NCBI GenBank assembly: GCA_000697475.1
Contig: JNEU01001172.1
Span: forward strand, 122,321 to 186,320
Reading direction: 5' to 3'
Source: Lichtheimia corymbifera B2541
Taxonomy: Eukaryota; Mucoromycota; Mucoromycetes; Mucorales; Lichtheimiaceae
DNA length: 64,000 bases
In this document: positions 11,546 through 23,526 of the stretch, one piece after another
Layout: each line of letters begins with the position of its first letter
Numbering within the stretch: the stretch's first letter is position 1
Translations under genes and position numbers: made by a program
Notes under the pieces: generated by a model
What the model was told of the DNA's origin: nothing
Database searches by the model: none
The model's input: only the letters and a program-made list of their open reading frames with translations

Positions 11546-11892
11546 TTATTTGGTGTTTTGCATCATGGGAAAGCTTGGGTGCGAGTTATGGCTAAAGTTA
11601 GCACCGTATTGGCGTCGCCAGTGATGTTCAGCCTATCAGTAGCAATACGCATGTCAAAAATGTGGCACTCATTTTATTGGATGATGAACCCTCTTACCTG
11701 TTTTCTGGCTTCATATAAATCATTCTGGACAAGGCCGCTTGACCGCCGACGAGCCATGGCGTGAGGTGACATATCATTTGAATTGCTTTGTTGATTGCCA
11801 GCTTCCACTGAATTTCTGCGTTTGTTCATGTAGAGTGCAGCACCTGCAGCGCCGACAGCACCAATGGTAAAGAATGTTCCAGCAGCAGGCAT
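11546..11892 (-). CDS. Small single-pass membrane protein, 93 aa
   Basis: Exon 1 is 11698-11892 and exon 2 is 11546-11632, joined across a 65-nt intron (donor CAG|GTAAG, acceptor CTGATAG) to give 93 residues. The N terminus has one hydrophobic, glycine/alanine-rich helix (FFTIGAVGAAGAALYM) followed by a basic stop-transfer stretch (NKRR). A polar Ser/Asn-rich middle follows, then the helix-like tail NDLYEARKQAEHHWRRQYG. Without splicing the frame would run into the intron and end after RGFIIQ. The 5' flank carries a GA/CT microsatellite. I do not recognise the family; topology suggests a small mitochondrial or ER membrane protein, which is inference. Confidence 0.7.
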
Positions 11893-11917
11893 GATGAAGA
11901 TAAATTGATTGCTTGAA

Positions 11918-11921
<4 letters not shown>

Positions 11922-11951
<30 letters not shown>
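11922..11951. repeat. GA/CT dinucleotide microsatellite
   Basis: About 14 GA units lie some 30 bp upstream of the start codon of the small membrane protein. On the gene's strand this is a CT-rich tract of the kind common in fungal promoters and 5' UTRs. Confidence 0.85.
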
Positions 11952-11955
<4 letters not shown>

Positions 11956-12634
11956 TTGAAGAAGATGGAGAGGATATGATTTGAAAAGAAAGAGAAAAGA
12001 ATGGGCCTATATATACGCGGATTTCTGATGGGTGGGAATATCTTGAATGTCGGTGTCATGCGACTAGTTTACAAGTGTATCTTTCTCGCTTGAAGCGACA
12101 TATTTGTATATAAGAAAGGGATGGGCGTTGATAGTAGGTGCAATAGGTGTGGGAGAAGAAGCAGACCTAGTGTATATCTAATTAGAAACCATGCTACCCC
12201 CACTTCCTTATCTGTGCCCCCAAGTCTGCTGACATTGTCCCATACATGCAATGCAACGGCGATTGGATACACACACACTCCCACACACCTTATACAGCTT
12301 TAGCACCAAAACCCACCCAGCTTGAAAATATAGCATACATGCCATGTCCTAGAAGCTCCTATCTAATCAAAAGGACAACGGCATAACGTGTGTGTCACAT
12401 ACCTGCTGCTGTTGTTACACGCATTTTGCGCTTTTGCGGATGCCAGATGGCACAGCACATTAATGACACGACCCAAATGGGGAGTATTGACAAAAGTGGG
12501 TGGGATCCTCCTACACATGTGTCATGCACCAATGAGCATTATTTTGACAAACCATCCAATTCCCAATGAACCAAGCAAGCAATTACTACAACATGTTTTA
12601 TTGTGATTATATGCACAAGATAATGAATCCATCC
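11952..12634. other. Intergenic, no gene seen
   Basis: Promoter region of the small membrane protein gene and 3' flank of the SURF4 gene. No supported gene. Confidence 0.55.
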
Positions 12635-13545
12635 TTAAAACTCCTTCTTCTTTTCATCAATAGAGTAGCCTCCAGGACCCATGGTGACGAGTAGCAGAAA
12701 TCCTCCAACGATGGAAAGGGTTTGGAAAAAGTCGTACTTGAGGAAGTCTCTCTTGAAATGACTGTGGGAAACGGACCAAAAGTTGTTGATGAGGATATTG
12801 AAGACTGAGAGGAAGAGAACCAGGAACATTGCTGAATATTTTGCCTTGAAACCAACAGCTACCATAACGCAAGCAGCGAGACCAAGCAAGGATACAATGA
12901 TACGAATGAGAGACCATTCACCATGGAATGCGGATCCGATAAAGAGGAAAATAAGCAAGATGCGGCCAGCCAATTGCAAATAGGTGCGACGATTGCTTTC
13001 TGACAACTGTGGCAATGCAGCAAACATGCGCTTCTTTTTACCCAATGCATCCGAGAGAACCATGACAAGACCTCCAATCACCGATAGGTTACGCAAGAAA
13101 AAGGAGAGATCAAAGATCAAGCCGTATCCCAATGCTTGAGCAACCACCACGCCCAATAAACCATACACTGCGTATTCTTGATAACGTCTTGCGATCACCA
13201 ATCCAGAACCAGCCAACATTACCTATAGAAGTAGATGTTAGTATCCATACGCGTACAGATCCATAGCCGTTGCATCCTTATTCCCTTCAATCAAGTAGTA
13301 CTTACAATCACATTAAGACCAAGGAAGATTTGACTAATACCTCGTGGAAAGTGTCGATAGTCTTGCATGTACGTGTTTTGGTCAGACCACTGGGTCGCAA
13401 TCCGTAGAGCATCTTCGAGGAAAGTAACAACAATGAGGAAGCGTCCGATTGCGGGAATATAAGGCTTGAGGGGTTGACCAACACGGTCGATGACGTCTTC
13501 TGCTTTTGAACTGAATGACTCCACCTGCAGCTTGAGATCGGACAT
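12635..13545 (-). CDS. ERV29: Erv29/SURF4 ER cargo receptor
   Basis: Multi-spanning cargo receptor that packages soluble secretory proteins into COPII vesicles and cycles between ER and Golgi. Exon 1 (13306-13545) and exon 2 (12635-13222) join at GLNVI|VMLAG to 275 residues, close to the usual ~270 for SURF4. The N terminus carries the conserved FSSKAEDVIDRV and IPAIGRFLIVVTFLEDALRI region. Several hydrophobic helices follow (VYGLLGVVVAQALGYGLIF; RNLSVIGGLVMVLSDAL), then DFLKYDFFQTLSIVGGFLLLV near the end. The tail ends KKKEF, a K-K-x-x dilysine retrieval signal recognised by the COPI coat. The gene for the delta subunit of that coat lies about 3.5 kb away. Confidence 0.95.
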
Positions 13546-14780
13546 GATGACTATTAAAAGGAATGAAAAGAGGAAAGAGAGACAAGACGTCGTGTTCTAC
13601 CTCTGTAAATGAATTGTATTCATACCGGGCAAGGGGGTTTTCAAGCCATCCTGCATTAAGGCATCCAATCATATCCTCCCAACACCTAACAGAAATACAC
13701 CTCTTTTTTGCCACCACATTTCATGTTCCCTCTGCCATTTCAGCATAGTCTAGGATTGGCATGCACTTTTTTGAATACAGAGTCCTTGAGATGCTGCTAC
13801 CCATGTATTGCCTTTTACTTGTGGATGATAATGATACTGTGTAGGCACTTGTGTCACCGGATCGACATCTTCCGTTACGCCACCAATATGCGATTCTGGT
13901 GGGGTACTACGCAAATTGCCCGCTGCTGTTCCCCTGGCAACCGACCCCTCTTTAAATTTTGATTGTCAGCCTTTCAAGAAGCATCCTTTATGTATCCACT
14001 TTTTATATGGAGAGTATATATCATTCTTTTCACAATAGGCTCTAAAGATGCATACTACTACAACTAGCATGGTGTGGCGCGGTTGCTACCGATCTGACAT
14101 ATGCGCATTACCCAGTTCGCGCTTTAAATCGGAAACAGAGCGGGCTTTGACCTGTTAATTACTCACCACCCAGTGCATACACCTGCACTCTCTGACACCA
14201 TACAAACTTTATGATGATAGATTAAAAAGCAAATCCCATTTTAAGTATCATGATTTATCTGTATGAACAATGATAGCTTCTTTCTTTGTTGCCATTAAGA
14301 ATGGATACCATCATGCTGTATGATAAACTAGTAGAAAGGATTTGCGGTGCCTTTGCTATTACCTATTTTGACGATTGCATCTCTCATCATCATCATCGCT
14401 GTAGCGGCAGTCCAAGGGAAAATCTATCACAACTTCATGCTAAACTTCAACTAGACATTAGACACGCATTGTTCCCCAACCCACTACCCGCCATAGTTTT
14501 TCCTACATTGGCTAGACCATAACCAAATACACGGATTAGCATAGGCATATGCTGTGTTGTAGTTATGAGTTCCACCTTTGCAGCAGTGCATTGGTTGATT
14601 GTCTTTTCTCGAAAGAGGACTTTATTATATACAGTCCAATAAAGGATAAAATAGAATATGCTATTATTGCATGACCTCTTATATAAGAATAGCTGTTGGG
14701 TGAGTCAATATTGCTCAACATTGGATCCCCACGATATTATCCTAGGAGGGAATTTAAGGCGCAGCATTATATTTCTCTTT
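13546..14780. other. Divergent promoter region, no gene seen
   Basis: About 1.2 kb separates the minus-strand SURF4 gene from the plus-strand GTPase gene. It presumably holds both promoters. No motif-bearing ORF. Confidence 0.55.
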
Positions 14781-14782
14781 AC

Positions 14783-14797
14783 ATGACGGAACAGTAA
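14783..14797 (+). promoter_or_regulatory. Possible uORF (MTEQ*) before the GTPBP1-like start
   Basis: ATGACGGAACAGTAA ends 8 nt before the likely main start codon at 14806 and is in another frame. If the mRNA includes it, it would tend to reduce initiation at the main start or require reinitiation. The transcript start is not known. Confidence 0.4.
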
Positions 14798-14805
14798 ATG
14801 GGTCG

Positions 14806-16845
14806 ATGCAACCATCCAACAGGCAGCATAATATCGTTTCACCGTGGTCCCAGGTAGACAAGCTCGGTGCCCTCCCACCTGAAGTGGACAATGAAGGCAA
14901 CATTGAATACAAAGTAAGTGCCCAATTTGTGCTTATTAAAGAAGCATAGCCATTTCTCATTGCCTAATCGTGTAGCTTAAACTCGTGAATCCATCCGATG
15001 AACGACTGGAGCACCTCATTACACAGCTCAAATGGAGGTGAATACTGATATTCTATTACAATAATGATTCCAAACGAACTAATATGATATACACAGACTA
15101 GCTGAGGGGGATGGAGAAGCCATGTATGAGATAGGGGTGGATGACGATGGCACTTGTGTCGGTAAGTGGCTCATATCAGCGTATGAACAAAGTATAATGG
15201 ACTAATCGATAAATAGGATTGACGACCAAGGAGATGGAAGCATCAATGACCACATTACGTCGCATGGCGGATGAATTGGATGCTGATGTGTTTATTGTGC
15301 GACAAGTGGGAATGGATAAGCTCGGGCGATTGCAGGAACACGACCGTACAGTACTTGAAGCGGTGATACGACATCGATTCAAAGAGCATCAACAATGCTA
15401 TACGGATATGCGCATTGCAATATTGGGTGGACATGGAGAAGGCAAATCGACGCTACTTGGCTATATCACGCATGGCATCCAGGACAATGGTCGTGGTCGG
15501 TCTCGACTCAGCTGTGCTCGCCATCGACATGAAATCGAATCGGGTCGAACATCTTCAATATCACACGAGATTATTGGTTATGATTCTGATGGATGTTTAA
15601 TCAATTATGCGAATGAACACATCAATACCTGGGAGCAAATCTGTGAAGAAAGCACCAAAGTCATCACATTCCTCGACCTGTGTGGCCATGCAAAGTATTT
15701 ACGCACCACTATTTCGGGCATGTCTGGTTATTGTCCCGATTATGCAGCTCTCGTCATATCAGGCAATCTGGGTAACATCTCGGAGATGACACATGAGCAT
15801 TTAGCTATTGCAGTCATGCTACGTGTTCCTGTATTCGTCATTGTTACCAAGGTCGACATTGCTACTCGTGCTCAATTACAGAATACTCTCAACACCCTTG
15901 TACAATTATTACGTTCTCCTGGTGTCGACAAACTTCCCTTCATCGTACGCAGCGAAAACGATTTTGGATCATGCACTTCGACTTGGACACGCCGTGGACC
16001 AGAAGTACCAATCTTTCTCGTCTCCAATGTCACTGGCACCAACATTGATCTACTCCAGCAATTTTTCAGCACCCTTCCCAAACCGACTAAGCAATATCAT
16101 AAGCTTTTGGAAGAACCCGTGGAATTCCAGATTGAAAAGGTCTACACAATTCCAGGTATGTTGTCTCATACATGACCAACGTTTAACAATTCATCACTAA
16201 CATTGGAGAAAAAAAAAAGACGTTGGCTTAGTAGTGGGTGGTATGCTTCAAAAAGGCCGAATCAATATACATGACAAGATGCAATCCTACAATCTCGGCC
16301 CTGACAACAAAGGAAACTTCATCAAAGTTCAAGTCAGCTCAATTCATAGACATCGGATGCCATCTCATTACGTGCATTGTGGACAAGTCGCAACGCTTGC
16401 TATCACATCTCCAGAGTTGGATCAAATGCGAATACAGCGAGGAATGGTACTCCTAGGCACAGATACACCTACCAGCTATTACGAGTTTGAAGTCGAACTT
16501 TTGGTGCTATACCATCCAACAGGGGTAGTTGCTGGTACATGTGGTATGCTCTATTCGGGATCCATCCGCCAACAAGCACGAGTCATTGCTGTTTCTCCTC
16601 ATGGAACCAATTCAAAATCAGCAGAGGATGGCGGTACCAGCAGCAGCAGCAGCAGTAGCGATGGAATTGAATCAAATGACTCTTCCTCAAGCAAGATTCG
16701 TTCGGGAAAAGAAGGTCGATGCGTGTTACGCTTTATGAACGAACCCAAATACCTCTGTATCGATGCCCAAATACTTTTCGTTGATGGAAAGGCTAAATGT
16801 CTAGGGCGAGTGACCAAGCTCGGAAACGATTTGGATAACTTATAG
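14806..16845 (+). CDS. GTPBP1/GTPBP2-type translational GTPase
   Basis: EF-Tu-like GTPase of the GTPBP1 family, linked in animals to mRNA surveillance and ribosome rescue. Five exons (14806-14913, 14976-15037, 15097-15161, 15217-16155, 16220-16845) join in phase to 599 residues. An N-terminal domain (LPPEVDNEGNIEYK, ITQLKWRLAEGDGEAMYEIG) precedes the G domain. G1 is GGHGEGKSTLL, followed by the family signature HEIESGRTSS, G3 DLCGH, G4 TKVD and G5-like SNVTG. EF-Tu domains 2 and 3 follow (FQIEKVYTIP, then VSSIHRHRMPSHYV and GSIRQQARV). The chosen start is the first in-frame ATG after a stop at 14755. The G1 loop differs from the usual family form (GNVDAGKST) but keeps GKS. A Ser-rich insert (about 16640-16690) lies near the C terminus. 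Confidence 0.93.
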
Positions 16846-17029
16846 ACTATTGCTACTTTATCATTTGCTTCTTGTAAATAGAAATACTTGCGATAATGAA
16901 GTCTTTAAAACCCATTTGCTAATACATCATTCATATCACGATACAACATGGCTTGTTTTCTTATTACTTTATGCTAGTGGAACAGGGGATTTGTGCGGGA
17001 GAATTGAAGATGGGAAGAAGGTAAATGGT

Positions 17030-19074
17030 CTATCCAATAGTGTAATCATCAGCTGCAAGAAGGATTTCTTTTGTGATCTGGGCCGGGCTATCAGTCTCTA
17101 GATTATGCGCCTCAATTACCTATATTGTGTGATGCATGTTAGTAAAAGAAGGGATTACATAACCATCAAATAAATCCTTACATCAACATCGCAAATGAGT
17201 CGTTCACTGACAAAGGATACCATCACAGGGAAGAAACCATTTGCATCCTCGCCTGGTACGTTGCATTCGAGAGAGCCAGATTTGTTGGAGCTGTTGATAA
17301 CGGGCAATTGCCAATCAAGTACCCGACGTTGACGATCCACAAAGTATGAGCCATCGGCACTGTGCACAGTTGCTGCAGGTTCAGCACTATATAAAAAAGG
17401 GAATTAGATACAACCAATGCAAAAGATAAAGCTGACTTACGGTAGAGGAATAGAAACAACAACGTCACGAAGCTCCAAGTGATCTGCTTCTAATTCGTAT
17501 TCGATATTTACATCACATGTACCATCACCAGCAGGGGAAGGCCAGCAATTGATGGAAAGAGGAACTGCCGTTTCGTCTCGAGTAGAAAACTTCCATCTGA
17601 CAACCTCAAGATTTTGTTGCACTGGGAATGGACGTGATACATCTCGCATTTGGACCATCTTGTCGTTCTTGAAAGCATTCTTATCCACATTAGGATGGGT
17701 CTAATAACACATATAGGGTCAATTATCGTGGCCATTTGACATCCAATCATTCCATTCATACCTTGAAATTGATAGCTGGATCATCAGCAGCTTGCAGTGT
17801 CAAACGAACACGTGCGTTAGCAGCATCACCGACACGTAATGTAAGAACACCTCTGACTTCCATTTGCTCCAAACCACCATCTCGGTTAGCTGCCATCGAT
17901 ACTCGCTCTTCAATCCAAACATGCACTCTGAAACAAAAAGGTTGACAACAAATGAATACGCACAATCCGATATCCGCATATATCCAATTTAACTCACCCT
18001 TCGACTTCCTTTGTGATGGTGCTTGATGCAGCTGATCGCGAGGATTTGAGCAATGGTTCTTCAACCTCGGTTTTGATGGCTTCGAACAAATCGGTCGATT
18101 TCGGCTTACGGCCAAGTTGCATACCACGTGCTTTGGTACCAGAAGATGCAGGAGGTGTAGATGAACGGCTGTTGAATGCGGGCGAATCGATGGTGGTTTG
18201 CACAGTGGGTTCCAATGCTGGTGAGAAGCGTCCACCCATGTAGTTGCCTTGTGAGCTAAAGTTGCCCTGCATGAAACCTTGACCACGCTTTTGAGCCTCC
18301 TTCTTTTGCATTTCAAATTGCTTGGCACGTCTCTTGAGTTCCTCCTTTGCTTCTTGTTCTTTGTTCTAAAGACACGCTTAGAAATATTCACAACGAGACA
18401 TACACACACACACACACACACAATGATACATACCTTGGCAATGATCTCTTGTATCCTTTCTTCATGACTCTCCATCTCAATAATGCTCTTGACTTGTGCC
18501 AAATTCACATTCTCCCGGTAACCTTCAGAGATGATTTCATCAAAGGCACATAACAATTCAAAGGCGTTGCGCAGGATATCTTGCTCATCGCACGAGCGAC
18601 AAATGTCGGTGACCACGCGGGCAAAAAGGTGAAGTGATTCGATATCTTGAAGGATGTTGGACTATCATACACAAAAGTGTTATTAACAGATGAAGTGAAC
18701 GCAACCAGTGTCCATGGTTGGCGGCGGATACGATATTTACTTGACGGTTGGTAATAAGCACCATAAAGAGCTCTTCTAAAGGCTGATATACATAACGCAC
18801 ATGCTCGGTCTCAACAGTCGTATGTTGGTGTCCAGTGCTGGTCAATTTTGGGAATGAAGCAAGAAGACCTTCGATGCGAGAACGCTGCATTTCACGAAAC
18901 TGGCGAGAGATGACGGCTTATGTTGGCAGTGTCAGTAAACGCATGATGACGTGTAAGTGCGACAGTGGCTCACCTTTGCCGCTCTTGGTCACAATGGCAG
19001 CTGCAAGGACGACCTGTGAATGCAATGGATGAGCATAATTTCAAGGTGGCAAGGTTGGGAATGGCAAGTACCAT
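17030..19074 (-). CDS. RET2: Coatomer subunit delta (delta-COP)
   Basis: Delta subunit of the COPI vesicle coat, needed for Golgi-to-ER retrieval. Nine coding exons (19072-19074, 18974-19013, 18741-18916, 18434-18661, 17998-18365, 17762-17927, 17441-17700, 17182-17386, 17030-17119) join in phase to 511 residues, the usual family length. The first coding exon is the ATG alone, giving [21 protein letters not shown], less the first intron. The longin-like/sigma domain ([32 protein letters not shown]) is followed by a charged helix ([18 protein letters not shown]) and a Gly/Ser linker. The C-terminal mu-homology domain starts at [17 protein letters not shown] and ends [13 protein letters not shown] then DDYTIG. 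Identification is secure; the ATG-only exon is the only uncertain joint. Confidence 0.93.
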
Positions 19075-19620
19075 GGCGCGATGTTGTAAAGTGCTGGATA
19101 CACGAAGGAAAGGCACGACAGATTCAGCACGGCGCTTCAACTAAAGTTGAGACATCCCGGAGTTGAAAACCAATTCGATTGAAGCCATCCAGTTGCTAAG
19201 AAGCACGTAAAGCTGTATCCTAGGCAACGTCTGTAATAAAACATGTATTTAGACATTGTTCCTTGATATCCCTATTTGTAAATTGATTATACCCCTCACC
19301 TTATTCATGTTATCCTGTTGCAATAGTATTCAAACCATCATGCATTGTAGTTATATATCATCGCATTATTATGCTTGCAGTAAACCATCCTTCTAGAGCA
19401 GATCAATAGTTACTGTCGCAATAGATTGTTTCATCAGATCAAGGAACAACATGTATCATATCGCTCGGAGAATAACAACCATGGAATGTGTTATGGATAT
19501 GACGCTTGCTCTGACGACTCCAACGACCGGATACTGGCTAGAATGCTGGTTGAAATGAGGATGTCTTTATATATATGTGCATATATTTACTAAGCATCGG
19601 CTCACATTTATCGCTTCCCA
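19075..19620. other. Divergent promoter region, no gene seen
   Basis: Lies between the delta-COP start (minus) and the chitinase start (plus). No ORF with a recognisable motif. Confidence 0.55.
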
Positions 19621-21857
19621 ATGCTCATAATGCTCACAACTTGGCTACTAGTATCGCTGGTGCTGACCACAGCATATGCTTTCCAGGTACCTAACAATGT
19701 CTCTATCTCCAAATCATCATTGTATACTTACGCATACATGATATAGAATAATTGCACTAATAACGTTGTGGCATGTATGGAGGAGACATAGTGCAACAAG
19801 CTCAAGTATAAGAAAGCTGCTGACACAACATCATAGATTGGGGTCAAAATTCGTATGGTGCAGCAAATCCTACCGACAAAAAGAATTGGCAGCAACCGCT
19901 TCGACATTATTGCGAGGATGATTCCATTGATGTTCTCCCTGTGTCGTTCTTGACAACGTTTTTCAGCACAGGTGGTAAACCTACCATCAATCTTGCCAAT
20001 GTAAGCATCGTCGCGTGCCTTTTTATCATGGTTGCGTTGTATCTAACATAGGTTTATACGCTTAGTATTGTAATAGCGTGGACAATTCTACATTCCCAGG
20101 AACCCAGCTGGCAGATTGCTCAGGCATGGAAGATGACATTCGATATTGCCAGCAAAGAGGCAAAGCTATTACGTTGTCTTTGGGTGGAGCTACAGGTGGT
20201 GTAGGCTTTTCTTCGGATGATCAAGCAAATGCATTTGCAGATACTCTCTGGAATGACTTTTTGGGTGGATCGTCATCAACACGTCCATTTGGCAACGTAT
20301 CTCTTGATGGGTAAGGTGGTCATTCAATCATACCTTGGTGGTGAGCTCACACGTATGTATCGTAGCATTGATTTGGATATCGAAGGCGGTGGAGCAGCAC
20401 GTAAGTTGATATACAAAAGGGCACATAGCGAAGTCATCATAGCTGAATCTATTCCTTGTAGATTATCCGGTCTTCCTTCGTAAATTGAAAACCTATTTTG
20501 ATGGAGCAGATAAGAAATATTACATCACAGCAGCACCACAATGCGTATTCCCAGACGCCAATTTGCAGCAGACCATGAATGATTTCCCTATGGATGCCGT
20601 ATATGTCCAATTCTGTAAGTATCATGTCTCGGGCAATTTCCTACAACTAATGCTCGGTATAATAGACAACAACCCCTGTGGGTTACAAACATATGGCAAA
20701 GCATCCCAATGGAACTTTGGTATGTGGGATCACTGGGCGCGCAACGTATCTCCAAACAAGGACGTCAAAATCTACATTGGTGCTCCTGCCAGCAGCAGTG
20801 CTGCTGGGGGTGGCTATGTACCTTTGGCCACGCTTGCTAAGATTGTCAACGACACTCGTCATTCATTCCCAAGTTTCGGTGGCGTTATGTATTGGGGTAC
20901 TACTATTCAAAATTGTCATTGTGATGAAACGGCACTCACTTGTAATTCCACTTGTAGATGCATCACAAGCACGTGCCAATGGACGAATGGATTCTGGGAT
21001 CAAGGGAATAATGGGTAATACATGTAATGGCGGTTTTGAATACCCACCATGCGATGCACCAACATGGGATCATTCTGGAAGATTATATACCGCTGGAAAC
21101 CGTGTTTCACACAAGTAAGTTATCAACGTCCACTATGAACAAGCACCTTGTATACTCATTACCTCCTTTTTTCTTTGCTTTGTAGTGGGTAAGTGATTGA
21201 TTTCAAGGGAATTTGTAGTAGATCCATGAATTGAACGACGCGTCTTTTTTGGATATTTAGATACATCTGGGAGGTAAGCATGGATAGATGATCAAGGGAT
21301 GCATCTCACACGTTACTTGATAGGCGAAATGGTCCGCAAGTGCAGAGCCTAAAGCAAACCCCATGGGTGAATGGGCACCAGGTAACCATCAATGACTAGC
21401 TGCTAATTATAGGATATGAGCTCATCTAAGAATGAATATAGTCAAGGCATGCCAAGCAAATGGCACACCACCCAATATCCCCAGCATACCCATTCATCAA
21501 AGCCAACCATCGTCTGCTTCCATATCTACACAAAAGCCGGTTCCTTCAACAAGTAGCAAGGCTGATACAAGTAACACGATGAACAATGCTCCACCACCAC
21601 CTTCGGTAAAACCGACATCCTTGGGAACACCAAACGCCACAACAGCTACCCCTACTCCATTGCCACCACAAACGGCACAAGCACAGCCTACTGGCAACCC
21701 TTGTAATACACTCCCATTGTGGTCGCCAAGCTCAGCTTATATTGGTGGCTCCAAAGTTGTGTATCAGCAAAAGGTGTGGTCTGCTGCTTGGTGGACATAT
21801 GGCGATGTACCAGGTGGTGCAGCGGGTGTTTGGTCCATGGAGAAAGCATGTCCGTAA
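19621..21857 (+). CDS. Secreted GH18 chitinase (class III type) with two CBM5/12-like modules
   Basis: Extracellular or cell-wall endochitinase. Twelve exons (19621-19686, 19747-19774, 19837-20000, 20066-20310, 20366-20400, 20462-20614, 20666-20896, 20958-21114, 21186-21188, 21261-21273, 21324-21381, 21442-21857) join in phase to 522 residues. A signal peptide (WLLVSLVLTTAYA) precedes the GH18 barrel: YWGQNSYG, SLGGATGG, and the catalytic DGIDLDIEGG with its acid Glu. VQFYNNPCG and GGVMYWDASQA follow. A first carbohydrate-binding module (SHNGYIWEAKWSA, GEWAPVKAC) is followed by a Pro/Thr/Ser linker and a second (VYQQKVWSAAWWTYGDVPG, ending VWSMEKACP). Exon 9 is only 3 nt (TGG). Intron 20615-20665 is 51 nt with no stop, so its retention would keep the frame. 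Likely roles are wall remodelling or chitin nutrition. Confidence 0.92.
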
Positions 21858-22200
21858 TAGCGATAATTTTAATTTATTTGGAACCATCACTCGTTGTAAC
21901 ATCAGTAAAAATGCTAAATCGGGAGTATAAATACACAAACATGCTTATTGCATGATGCCGATCCATGCTGTACCACATGCACAGAGGAGATAATGCACTT
22001 GGTACAGCCCGCTTTATCCTTCATTGCCCAATGGATGTACACTCAATTTGCACATGTCTGACATGGGTGATGCTTAATTTGCCGAGGGTCAACGCTTAGG
22101 GGTGATTTCCACCCCTCCCCCAACCCATCCCCTTCCCTTACCAGTCTTAAAGACACCATTTCATCTTCAGGGTTATGTGTTTTTCTTTGCTTTTACATTC
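21858..22200. other. Intergenic, no gene seen
   Basis: 3' flank of the chitinase gene and promoter of the next plus-strand gene. An in-frame upstream reading into 22102 exists but the first convincing start is at 22201. Confidence 0.5.
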
Positions 22201-23526
22201 ATGTCAGGATACGCTTCAACCACTACAGCAACATTATTCACGTCGTACGGTTGGCCATCCGATGCTGTTTCTCTAGGCAGCTTATCGCCTGTATACAGCA
22301 AACGTGAAGAAGAGCCAGTGCGTTCCTTGCTTAAGGCATTGATCAAAAACCATCATGATGTATTTCATATTGAGCATCGTGATAAACCAAATGAATTGGC
22401 CCGTGTACTTGTAGCTCTACATGGTCTGGGAGGTAAGTTGAGCTTTGTAAACTGGGTTTGGTGATTATTCTTACAGTTGCCATCATCATTAGCAACACGG
22501 GAAAAAATCATTCAGGGTTACTACAAAGTTATCCCTACCCTTGTTCCACTTTTACACACTAATCAAAAAACGCTTACCATTACACGAGATTCATGGAAGG
22601 ATTACCTTGGCGACACACAGTAAGGCATTCACTTTTAGCCCCTTCCCCCGCTTTTACTAGCATGTTTTGCTTACACAACAAACAAACCATGAAACACGTA
22701 CAGGTACTATAGAGCATATTTGGCGTTCTTTACCGATCAAATACAAGATCTAGGAATAGAGTCAGCAATCGACAGCTTCCTTTTCGATATCAACAGCCCA
22801 TTATCGACTTCGTTTGGTGCCCAATTGCAGCCGCTGGTTCATATGACCTTTGGACTCGAATATGGAATGCAAGACATTGTAGCTCAAGGTCTTGCTTATC
22901 TTGCCAGTAGCCACACGGATATTCAACCTCTTGTTCAAGAATATGATAATGGTCACTGCGCTGCCCATGAACCTGAACACATCCTCTTTGACATGGTGGC
23001 TGCAGACCCTCGATTTGATGGACGTATGGAAACTGCTGACACTGTACCTGCTGCCATTAAAATACTGCTCAAGAGCCAAGCAAGTCTACTAGCCACCTAT
23101 GTCAACACCGCATCTATCCGTTCTCCGGAACAACTCGTGCACCTTGCCGCAAAACTTTTGCCAATTATGCAACATTGTCGCAGTGGAGCAAGCCTGCTTG
23201 CGTCAGCTTTGGCTATTCAAGCTTGGGCATCCACAGGTAGAAATGTCGACCAACTACTTCGAATCCAATGGTTGGCAACTCTTTGCACATATATCGCTGA
23301 AAATCGACCCATGCCTCCTGCCCATTCATCTATTGATATTGCATCTAAAACCAGCCATGAGAGCAACGACCTTTGTCTTTGGCAAAAGGTGATCGATCAA
23401 GTCCTCAATGCCGGTGACCCCATTCATATCCTCAGTATCCAATCACTTGTCAAAGCAGCCAAGTTATATGGTGATACGCAACATTATCTTGATGCTGCCA
23501 ATACTTTAGTTATTCGCTATCTATAA
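22201..23526 (+). CDS. Questin-oxidase-like protein (DUF4243)
   Basis: Three exons (22201-22432, 22493-22619, 22704-23526) join in phase to 393 residues. The sequence resembles the questin oxidase-like family, whose founding members open an anthraquinone ring (Baeyer-Villiger type) in Aspergillus polyketide pathways. Visible family features are [19 protein letters not shown] near the N terminus, [20 protein letters not shown], and [10 protein letters not shown] in the middle, with FDGRMETAD further on. The acceptor at 22491-22492 was chosen over the one 20 nt upstream because only it keeps the frame. No polyketide synthase or other pathway gene is nearby, so a secondary-metabolite role is not supported by context. 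Its last two codons overlap those of the convergent oxidase gene. Confidence 0.72.

Noticed and set aside
22102..22200. Upstream in-frame extension of the questin-oxidase-like protein
   Set aside because: The added residues are proline and pyrimidine-derived (leader-like), and MSGYASTTT at 22201 is a better start.
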